A stretch of 64,000 bases of DNA from Micromonosporaceae bacterium (GTDB taxonomy: Bacteria; Actinomycetota; Actinomycetes; Mycobacteriales; Micromonosporaceae): NCBI GenBank assembly GCA_020027875.1, contig JAHRHA010000037.1, forward strand, positions 23,626 to 87,625, given 5' to 3'. The translations under genes and the position numbers were made by a program. Below, piece after piece: positions 18,157 through 24,899 of the stretch; positions within the stretch are counted from its first letter, which is position 1, and the number at the start of each line of letters is the position of its first letter. Under the pieces are notes generated by a model that ran no database searches, was not told the DNA's origin, and worked only from the letters and a program-made list of their open reading frames with translations.

Positions 18157-18801
18157 TCAGTCCTCCCCGCCCTCGGCGTCATCCGGGGCCTCGGTCGACG
18201 CCCCTCCAGGCGCGGATGCCCGTGGCCCCCACTCGTTCGGGTCCGGCACACCGGGCGGGCGCATCGGTTGACGCTTCGCCGTACCCTCGGCGTGCGACTC
18301 GCCGGGCTCCTTCGCGCCGGGCCACGGCTTGGCCACGCGAGCGGCCAGGACAAAGTCCTTTCGCAACGGATGCCCTTCAAACTCGGGCGGCAGCAGCAGC
18401 GGCGCGAGATTGGGATGGCCGGGGAAGTCGATGCCGAACATCTCGTGCGTTTCGCGCTCGTGCCACGCCGCTCCGGGGAACACGTCCACCACGGACTGGA
18501 GAGCGGGCGCGTCGCTCGGCAGCCGTGTGCGGATCAGCACCCCGTGTCGCTGGGCCGTGGACCACAGATGCGCGACCACGGAATACCCTTGCGTCAACTC
18601 GTCCACAGCGGAGAGCCAGTCGAAGAAGTTACATCCCAGCTGGTCACGGGCAGCAGTCAGGGCGTCCACCCAAGACGATGGCGCCACGTCCACTGTGGCT
18701 CGAGCCCACCGGTCGCCGCCGGAGACGCTCACCTGCGCGTCGCTGTCGGGTACCGCGCGCAGCGCCGCGACCAGCGCCGCGCCGACCTCATCTGGGGTCA
18801 T
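18157..18801 (-). CDS. nuoC: NADH-quinone oxidoreductase subunit C (not fused to D)
   Basis: 214-residue NuoC (30-kDa subunit) of the hydrophilic arm. The conserved block is present: FPGAAWHERETHEMFGIDF followed by HPNLAPLLLPPEFEGHPLRKDF. The last 60 residues are Pro/Gly/Asp-rich, and no NuoD (49-kDa) domain follows. AGGA lies 7 nt before the ATG at 18801. It sits between nuoB and nuoH in the position where most operons carry C and then D. Confidence 0.94.
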   Translation of the reverse strand: MTPDEVGAALVAALRAVPDSDAQVSVSGGDRWARATVDVAPSSWVDALTAARDQLGCNFFDWLSAVDELTQGYSVVAHLWSTAQRHGVLIRTRLPSDAPALQSVVDVFPGAAWHERETHEMFGIDFPGHPNLAPLLLPPEFEGHPLRKDFVLAARVAKPWPGAKEPGESHAEGTAKRQPMRPPGVPDPNEWGPRASAPGGASTEAPDDAEGGED

Positions 18802-18835
18802 ATTCAGATCCTATGGTCGCCGGCGGCTCCCGCCG

Positions 18836-19609
18836 TCACTCCTCGGTGCTCGGATGCTGATAGTCCACGTGGTCGGGGAGCATGGGCAGGGACACGTCGT
18901 CTCCGAAGGGCGAGCCCGCCCCTTGCCGGTCGAATGACACCTCGGTGAGCGGAAGCCGACCCGCCTCGTCGACCGGTGCGCCCTCGGCTCCGCGGCCGTC
19001 TCGGTGCCATACGACGCCCTGGGGCACGACGCCGGGGGCGACGTGGGCCCGTGGCCGCACCGGCGCCGGCGGCCGCACCAGGGCTGCGGTGAGCGCCGCC
19101 GCGTCGCGCCGGCCATTCGGCGAGCCGTCGATACGCTCGACCCCGCCCAGCCCGGCCTGTTCCTGAGCGATCTTTTCCTGCAGCCGCAGGATGCCGTGCA
19201 GCAGTGCCTCCGGCCGCGGCGGGCACCCCGGGACATAGACGTCGACCGGGATGAGCTGGTCAACTCCCTTGGTGACGGAGTACGAATCCCAATATGGCCC
19301 TCCGCAGTTCGAGCAGGCGCCGAAGGAGATGACGTACTTGGGCTCCGGCATCTGGTCGTACAACCTCTTGACCGCAGGCGCCATCTTGTCGGTGACCGTG
19401 CCGGAAACGACCATCAGATCGGCCTGTCGGGGTCCGTGCGCGAACGGGATCACACCCAGGCGGATGAAGTCGTGCCTACCCATACTCGTCGCGATGAACT
19501 CGATGGCGCAGCACGCGAGTCCAAAGTTGAACACCCACAGCGAGTAGCGCCGACCCCAGTTAAGGACGAATCTGATCGGCTCACCCAAAACGCCCGGCAA
19601 CGCCGCCAT
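18836..19609 (-). CDS. nuoB: NADH-quinone oxidoreductase subunit B
   Basis: 257-residue NuoB that ligates the terminal Fe-S cluster N2 next to the quinone site. The Cys-Cys pair is in [12 protein letters not shown], and the other ligands are in [17 protein letters not shown] and [11 protein letters not shown]. About 95 residues follow the normal end of the domain and are Pro/Arg/Asp-rich, longer than the 180-220 of most homologues. Start ATG 19609. Transcribed after nuoA. Confidence 0.95.
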   Translation of the reverse strand: MAALPGVLGEPIRFVLNWGRRYSLWVFNFGLACCAIEFIATSMGRHDFIRLGVIPFAHGPRQADLMVVSGTVTDKMAPAVKRLYDQMPEPKYVISFGACSNCGGPYWDSYSVTKGVDQLIPVDVYVPGCPPRPEALLHGILRLQEKIAQEQAGLGGVERIDGSPNGRRDAAALTAALVRPPAPVRPRAHVAPGVVPQGVVWHRDGRGAEGAPVDEAGRLPLTEVSFDRQGAGSPFGDDVSLPMLPDHVDYQHPSTEE

Positions 19610-19622
19610 CAGCCGTCCTCGC

Positions 19623-19994
19623 TCACGTCCACTGGAGCACGCGCTTTCGCCACGCGTACAGAAGGCCCAGCGCCAGCACCCCGACGAAGATGCCCATCTC
19701 CACCACCGCGGTCATGCCGAAGCCAGGGTCGTCAAAGATCACCGCCCACGGGAACAGGAAGACGGCCTCCACGGCGAACAGGACATAGAGGTACGCGTAG
19801 ACGTAGTACCGGATCTGCGCCTGCGCCCAGTCGCCCCCGACCGGGTCCAGCCCGCACTCGTAGGTCGTCGACTTCGCCGCACTGGGGCGGTTGGTCCTCA
19901 GCAGCCGGTTGGCCGTCATCGCGACAAGAAAGAACAGCACCCCGACGGCGAGAAGCAGCCCGAGCGTGGCGTACGAGCCTAGGTATCCGCCCAC
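19623..19994 (-). CDS. nuoA: NADH-quinone oxidoreductase subunit A
   Basis: 123-residue three-span membrane subunit. The characteristic [10 protein letters not shown] loop and [23 protein letters not shown] segment identify it. The start is GTG 19994. It is the first gene of the cluster, so the promoter should be in the roughly 180-nt divergent gap before the sigma-factor remnant; I found no Rex-like operator there. Confidence 0.94.
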   Translation of the reverse strand: MGGYLGSYATLGLLLAVGVLFFLVAMTANRLLRTNRPSAAKSTTYECGLDPVGGDWAQAQIRYYVYAYLYVLFAVEAVFLFPWAVIFDDPGFGMTAVVEMGIFVGVLALGLLYAWRKRVLQWT

Positions 19995-20177
19995 GCCCGA
20001 AGCCTAGTCCCAGAAGATCGCCCGAACCAGGCGCGCCCGCACCGAGTCGGGTGCACGACTACGCGGCTGTCATCGATCGCGGCTCTCGCGCGCGTCTTGG
20101 TGGATACAGGACGGGTTTACCGACGACTACGCTTACCCGTCCTGACCCGCACCTGCGAGCATTCGAGATTGGCGCCC

Positions 20178-20758
20178 ATGGAGACACTGGTTGACGAGTA
20201 CGAACGCTTCGTTCGCACTCGCACGCCTGCGCTGTTGCGCTCCGCCTACCTGTTGACGGGCGATCAGCACCTGGCCGAGGACCTGGTGCAGGAGGCCCTC
20301 TCCCGTACCCACCGGGCCTGGCGACGCCTGCACGAGACCGGCAACGCAGAGGCGTACACCCGCAAGATCATGTACCACACCCAGGTGTCGCTGTGGCGCC
20401 GGCGCAGGGTGGCCTTGTCGTTTCCCGGCGACCTATCCGACGTGGCCGGTCAGAGCACGGACGACCACGCCCATGCGACCACGTGCGGGTGGCCCTTGAG
20501 CGAGCGCTGAGCACACTGAGCCCACGTCAGCGGGCCGTCATCGTGCTCCGCTACTTCGAGGACCGAACCGAGACCGAGGCGGCAGACCTGCTGGGAGTCG
20601 CCGTGGGCACCGTAAAGGCCCAGACGGCGCGGGCGCTGGATCGCCTGCGTGCCTCGCTCCCGAGCTCGGCGAGCTCCTGGCCACGGATGGAGCCGGGCGA
20701 TGACAGACCGCCACGAGAATCTGCGCACCGCACTGACCGAGATCGCACAGCGGGTTGA
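20178..20758 (+). pseudogene. SigE-family ECF sigma factor, frameshifted between regions 2 and 4
   Basis: Region 2 starts at ATG 20178 (METLVDEYERFVRTRTPALLRSAYLLTGDQHLAEDLVQEAL) and reads through RRRRVAL to a premature TGA near 20510. Region 4 (RALSTLSPRQRAVIVLRYFEDRTETEAADLLGVAVGTVKAQTARALDRLRA) continues in the -1 frame from about 20480. Together they make a normal roughly 170-residue SigE-family factor, so one base appears to be missing around 20470-20495. Possible causes are a real mutation, a sequencing error or, less likely, ribosomal frameshifting; I see no slippery heptamer. The next gene is broken in the same direction. Confidence 0.85.
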
Positions 20759-21655
20759 CTCCGTCGACCTCTACGACCGCGCGTTCGCCCGGTCCAGCCA
20801 GATCGGCCGACGACGCGCGGCAGCCACGGTCTTCGCGGCCGCCGCCGCGGTGGTTCTCATCAGCGCCGGAGCGTGGCAGATCCTGCCCCGCACCAGCTCG
20901 GCGCCGCAGCCACCCGCATCACCCGGCCTTCCATCGCCGACCGGGTTGGCGACACCCACACCGACCTCAACCCCGGCCGCCGACCCGACCCGCGGACTAG
21001 GAAAGGCCACGCTCCGGTTTCCGGCCTGGCCGAGAGTCGGCGACCTGGGGCAATGCTCGACCGGCCCGGTGGCGCTAGTCGAGGGCACCCACGCGGACAA
21101 CACGAAGGGCGTGCAGATACACCTCGCCTCGGCCACCCTCACCCAGCTCGACGGTGCCCCCATGTACATTGCGGTCGTCGCCTGTACTCCCATCTCAACC
21201 AGTGGCGCACGTTCAGGTGGAACGGTGCGCGGTTCGCGCAGACCGGGGGCCCGACCACGTTCTTCGCTGACACCTCCGTGGCCGACGTCTCGGCAACCGC
21301 TAGCCGCCTCGTGTTCCAGCCAGCCGACGCCGGGTGTCGCATTGGCACGATGACTCTCACGGTGACCAACAATGGACCACAGGCAGCCTCGGACGTCAGC
21401 GCGGCCGTCATGCTCCCCGCCGTAGCGGAGCCGGACGAACAATGCCAAATACCGCCGGACCAGGGATATCAGAGCGTGCTGGCCCGGGTCGGGACGTTGG
21501 CGCCCGGCGAGAGCCGCGCGGTGACGGTGACCGTGATTGCCGGAGAGCCCATCGACACCCCACTCGTCCTCGACCAGCCGTACTACATCGCGGAACTGCG
21601 AACCGGCGATCAGCGCTACCCGAAGACCGCCCACTTCGTGATCGAATGGCGCTAA
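20700..21655 (+). pseudogene. Single-span membrane protein paired with the sigma factor, frameshifted
   Basis: It begins at ATG 20700 with about 37 cytoplasmic residues and one membrane span (VFAAAAAVVLISAGAWQIL). A Pro/Thr-rich linker and an extracellular domain follow, reading in frame to MYIAVVAC at about 21183. The continuation YSHLNQWRTFRWNGARFAQTGG is in the -1 frame and runs to the stop at 21655, ending in a CARDB-like beta domain (LTVTNNGPQAASDVSAAV). Re-reading one T at the TGTAC gives a seamless VVACYSHLNQW. Position after a SigE-type factor suggests an accessory or anti-sigma role, but no anti-sigma motif is visible. Confidence 0.78.
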
Positions 21656-21658
21656 AGT

Positions 21659-21729
21659 CCCCGTCGATCAAGGACTTATGGCTGTGGTTTGGATCTCACA
21701 TCACGGCCATGGGTTCTTGATCGGCGGGG
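21659..21729. repeat. Family-2 inverted repeat, divergent copy
   Basis: Outer arms CCCCGTCGATCAAG and CTTGATCGGCGGGG match at 13 of 14 positions, with an inner ATGGC/GCCAT-type pairing and a loop containing GGATCTCA. Size and outer sequence resemble the elements at 24811, 51297 and 54681. It starts 3 nt after the stop of the preceding gene. Confidence 0.65.
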
Positions 21730-21846
21730 AGCAGTCGTGCCCCCGACAGAGGATAGGGGTGCCGACGTAGGCTCACAGGTGTAAGAAGAGCAAGGTCGGC
21801 GCGGCTGGCGGCGTCGGCGCTAACCGGCCCCAAGGAGGCCTCAACC

Positions 21847-23691
21847 GTGACCAAGAAGGTCCAGCAACTGGATCGAGTGGTCATCCGCTTCGCCGGAGAT
21901 TCAGGCGACGGCATGCAGCTCACCGGCGACCGCTTCACATCGGAAACCGCGCAGCTCGGCAACGACATTTCCACGCTGCCAAACTTCCCAGCTGAGATTC
22001 GCGCGCCCGCCGGAACACTGCCGGGTGTCTCCAGTTTCCAGGTGCATTTCGCCGACTTCGACATTCTGACCCCAGGTGACGCGCCCAACGTGCTCGTCGC
22101 CATGAATCCGGCCGCGCTCAAGGCGAATCTCGCTGACCTGCCGGGCGGCGCCGATATCATCGTCAACACCGACGAGTTCACCAAGCGCAACCTCGTCAAG
22201 GTCGGCTACGACGCCAATCCGCTCGAGGACGGTTCCCTCGACCGGTGGGTGGTGCACCCCGTCGGTCTTACCTCCATGACCGTGGGCGCCCTCGCCGACC
22301 ACGACATCTCCAAGAAGGACGCCGAGCGGGCTAAGAACATGTTCGCGCTCGGCCTGCTCTCCTGGATGTACTCGCGGCCATACGCCTCGACCATCACGTT
22401 CCTCGAACGCAAGTTCGCGGCCCGACCAGAGTTGGTGGCGGCGAACATCGCCGCATTCAAGGCCGGCTGGAACTTCGGCGAGACGACCGAGGACTTCGGC
22501 GTCCGCTACGAGGTGAAGCCGGCAAAGATGTCCCCCGGCAACTATCGCAACATCACCGGCAACGTCGCGCTCGCGCTCGGCCTGGTGGCCGCCGGCGTCC
22601 GCGCCAAGTTGCCCGTTTTCCTCGGGGCCTACCCGATCACTCCGGCCAGCGACATCCTGCACGAGCTGAGCAAGCACAAGCGATTCAACGTCACCACGAT
22701 GCAGGCCGAGGACGAGATCGCCGCCATCGGTGCGGCCCTGGGCGCCGCGTACGGGGGGGCTCTCGGCGTCACCACGACCAGCGGTCCCGGCATCGCGCTC
22801 AAGGGCGAGACCATCTCGCTCGCCATCGCGCTGGAGCTGCCGCTCCTCATCGTCGACGTTCAACGGGCCGGACCCTCCACCGGCATGCCCACCAAGACCG
22901 AACAGGCCGACCTGAACATGGCGCTCTTCGGCCGGCACGGAGAGGCCCCGGCCGCCGTCATTGCTCCCTGCTCCCCTTCCGACTGCTTCTACGCGGCGAT
23001 CGAGGCGGCCCGGATCGCGCTGACCTACCGCACGCCGGTGCTGCTGCTGTCAGACGGCTACATCGCCAACGGCTCCGAACCATGGCTGCTCCCCGATGTG
23101 TCCGATCTGCCGGATCTCCGGGTCGAGTTCGCGGCGACACCGAATGGTGAGGACGGGACCTTCCTGCCCTACCTGCGCGACCCGCACACCCTGGCCCGTC
23201 CGTGGGCTGTGCCGGGCACACCGGGTCTGGAGCACCGCATCGGCGGGCTTGAGAAGGCCGACCGGACCGGGGACATCTCCTATGACCCGGCTAACCACGA
23301 CTTCATGGTGCGGACCCGGGCGGCCCGCATCGAAGCCATCGAGGTACCGGACATAGAGGTCGACGACCCCGACGGCGCGGCCTCGGTGCTCGTGCTGGGC
23401 TGGGGTTCGACGTACGGCCCGATCGGCGCCGCCTGCCGTGCGTTGCGGCAGCGCGGCCTGCCGGTAGCCCAGGCTCACCTGCGTCACCTGAACCCGATGC
23501 CGAAGAACCTGGAGTCGGTGCTCAAGCGTTACGGCCGCGTCGTGATCCCGGAGATGAATCTCGGCCAGCTCGCCCATGTCATCCGGGGCCGCTACCTCGT
23601 CGACGCGATCCCCTACAACCAGGTGCGCGGCCTGCCGTTTACGGCCGCCGAACTCGAGTCGATGTTGGAAGACGTGGTCAAGAATGTCTGA
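21847..23691 (+). CDS. korA: 2-oxoacid:ferredoxin oxidoreductase, alpha (fused gamma-alpha) subunit
   Basis: 614-residue KorA. With KorB it oxidatively decarboxylates 2-oxoglutarate to succinyl-CoA and reduces ferredoxin, replacing or supplementing the classical dehydrogenase. The N-terminal gamma domain covers about 1-190 (VIRFAGDSGDGMQLTGDRF). The pyrimidine-binding domain follows (FLGAYPITPASDILHELSKH, MQAEDEIAAIGAALGAAYGG, TTTSGPGIALKGE), then the C-terminal domain (RYGRVVIPEMNLGQLAHVIRGRYL). The GTG at 21847 has AAGGAGG 8 nt upstream. It overlaps korB by 8 nt. Substrate preference is inferred from the family, not proven. Confidence 0.93.
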   Translation: MTKKVQQLDRVVIRFAGDSGDGMQLTGDRFTSETAQLGNDISTLPNFPAEIRAPAGTLPGVSSFQVHFADFDILTPGDAPNVLVAMNPAALKANLADLPGGADIIVNTDEFTKRNLVKVGYDANPLEDGSLDRWVVHPVGLTSMTVGALADHDISKKDAERAKNMFALGLLSWMYSRPYASTITFLERKFAARPELVAANIAAFKAGWNFGETTEDFGVRYEVKPAKMSPGNYRNITGNVALALGLVAAGVRAKLPVFLGAYPITPASDILHELSKHKRFNVTTMQAEDEIAAIGAALGAAYGGALGVTTTSGPGIALKGETISLAIALELPLLIVDVQRAGPSTGMPTKTEQADLNMALFGRHGEAPAAVIAPCSPSDCFYAAIEAARIALTYRTPVLLLSDGYIANGSEPWLLPDVSDLPDLRVEFAATPNGEDGTFLPYLRDPHTLARPWAVPGTPGLEHRIGGLEKADRTGDISYDPANHDFMVRTRAARIEAIEVPDIEVDDPDGAASVLVLGWGSTYGPIGAACRALRQRGLPVAQAHLRHLNPMPKNLESVLKRYGRVVIPEMNLGQLAHVIRGRYLVDAIPYNQVRGLPFTAAELESMLEDVVKNV

Positions 23692-24793
23692 GATTCAGGG
23701 GGCTTCGCCCCCCGAACGCCCCCGAACTGCGCGGAACCGGACTTCGTCCGGCGCTGACTCCGGACGCCAGGGCGTAGCCCTGACGCTGACCGCGAAGGAC
23801 TTCAAGTCCGACCAGGAGGTGCGCTGGTGCCCCGGCTGCGGGGACTACGCCATCCTCGCGGCCGTGCAGAGCTTCATGCCTGAATTGGGCATTCCGAGGG
23901 AGCGGATCGTCTTCGTCTCCGGCATCGGGTGCTCGTCGCGGTTCCCGTACTACATGAACACATACGGGCTGCACTCGATCCACGGGCGAGCGCCGGCGAT
24001 CGCGACCGGCCTGTCCGTATCGCGGCCTGATCTGCAGGTATGGGTAGTGACCGGCGACGGTGACGCTCTCTCGATAGGCGGTAACCACCTCATCCACGCG
24101 CTGCGCCGCAACGTCAATCTCAAGATTCTGCTGTTCAACAACCGGATCTACGGCCTGACGAAGGGGCAATACTCGCCGACGTCGGAGCTTGGCAAGGTCA
24201 CCAAGTCCACCCCGGCCGGATCGGCGGACTCGCCGTTCAACCCGATCTCGCTGGCGCTCGGCGCCGAGGCCAGCTTCGTCGCCCGTACGATCGACTCGGA
24301 CCGCAAGCACCTGCAGGGCGTACTCCGGTCTGCGGCCAACCACCAGGGTTCGGCGTTCGTAGAGATCTACCAGAACTGCAACATCTTCAACGACGGCGCG
24401 TTCGATCTGCTCAAGGAGCCGGACACCCGCGATGCCGCGCTGATCCGACTGGAGCACGGCAGCCCGATCACGTTTGGCACGGACGGAGAGTTCTGCGTCG
24501 TCCACCCACCCGGCGGCTTCGGGCTCGAGGTGCGCGAAACCGCTTCTGTCTCTCCGACGGAGATCGTGGTGCACGATGAGACTGTGACCGAACCGGCGTA
24601 CGCGTTTGCGCTCTCCCGGTTGCCGGCGCTGGATCTGTCCCATACACCGGTTGGCGTGTTCCGCAAGGTGTCCCGGCCGAGTTACGACGCCTTGGTACGG
24701 ACGCAGGTGCAGGAGGCGGCGGCGAAGGTCACCGACCCTGAGCGGGAGTTCGCCTCCCTCCTCAGCAGCGGCGACACCTGGACGATCATCTAA
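23684..24793 (+). CDS. korB: 2-oxoacid:ferredoxin oxidoreductase, beta subunit
   Basis: 369-residue thiamine-diphosphate-binding KorB. Cluster and cofactor landmarks are EVRWCPGCGDYAILAAV, SGIGCSSRFPYYMNTYG and the TPP/Mg motif GDGDALSIGGNHLIHAL with LLFNNRIYGLTKGQ. The ATG at 23684 overlaps the korA stop. The first 45 codons (GASPPERPRTARNRTSSG and onward) are low-complexity and built from consecutive DNA hairpins, unlike the rest of the protein. No ferredoxin domain is fused, so a separate ferredoxin is needed. Ends at a family-2 repeat. Confidence 0.94.
   Translation: MSEIQGASPPERPRTARNRTSSGADSGRQGVALTLTAKDFKSDQEVRWCPGCGDYAILAAVQSFMPELGIPRERIVFVSGIGCSSRFPYYMNTYGLHSIHGRAPAIATGLSVSRPDLQVWVVTGDGDALSIGGNHLIHALRRNVNLKILLFNNRIYGLTKGQYSPTSELGKVTKSTPAGSADSPFNPISLALGAEASFVARTIDSDRKHLQGVLRSAANHQGSAFVEIYQNCNIFNDGAFDLLKEPDTRDAALIRLEHGSPITFGTDGEFCVVHPPGGFGLEVRETASVSPTEIVVHDETVTEPAYAFALSRLPALDLSHTPVGVFRKVSRPSYDALVRTQVQEAAAKVTDPEREFASLLSSGDTWTII
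23698..23782 (+). repeat. Three 15-nt hairpins inside korB 5' coding region
   Basis: Three perfect 6-bp stems with 3-nt loops occur in order: GGGGGC-TTC-GCCCCC at 23698-23712, CCGGAC-TTC-GTCCGG at 23737-23751 and CAGGGC-GTA-GCCCTG at 23768-23782. They lie 14-98 nt after the korB start and encode the variable N-terminal tail. Confidence 0.8.
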
Positions 24794-24810
24794 CCTCGGC
24801 CGCCCGCCCG

Positions 24811-24885
24811 TCTCTCGTCGATCTAGGGCTTACCGACGCGAGTTGATCTCCGTTGACGTCGCTAGTCCCTAGATCGACGAAGAGG
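24811..24885. repeat. Family-2 inverted repeat between convergent korB and cyclase gene
   Basis: Outer arms CTCGTCGATCTAGGG and CCCTAGATCGACGAAG pair almost perfectly, with an inner CGACG/CGTCG and a loop containing the family's GATC-AACT block in reverse orientation. It lies in the 106-nt convergent gap, so it may terminate both genes. Confidence 0.75.
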
Positions 24886-24899
24886 GTGAGGGCCGGGGG

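Noticed and set aside
17167..18948. A 593-residue plus-strand open frame
   Set aside because: Covers nuoH and nuoC in antisense; the minus-strand proteins have clear complex I motifs.
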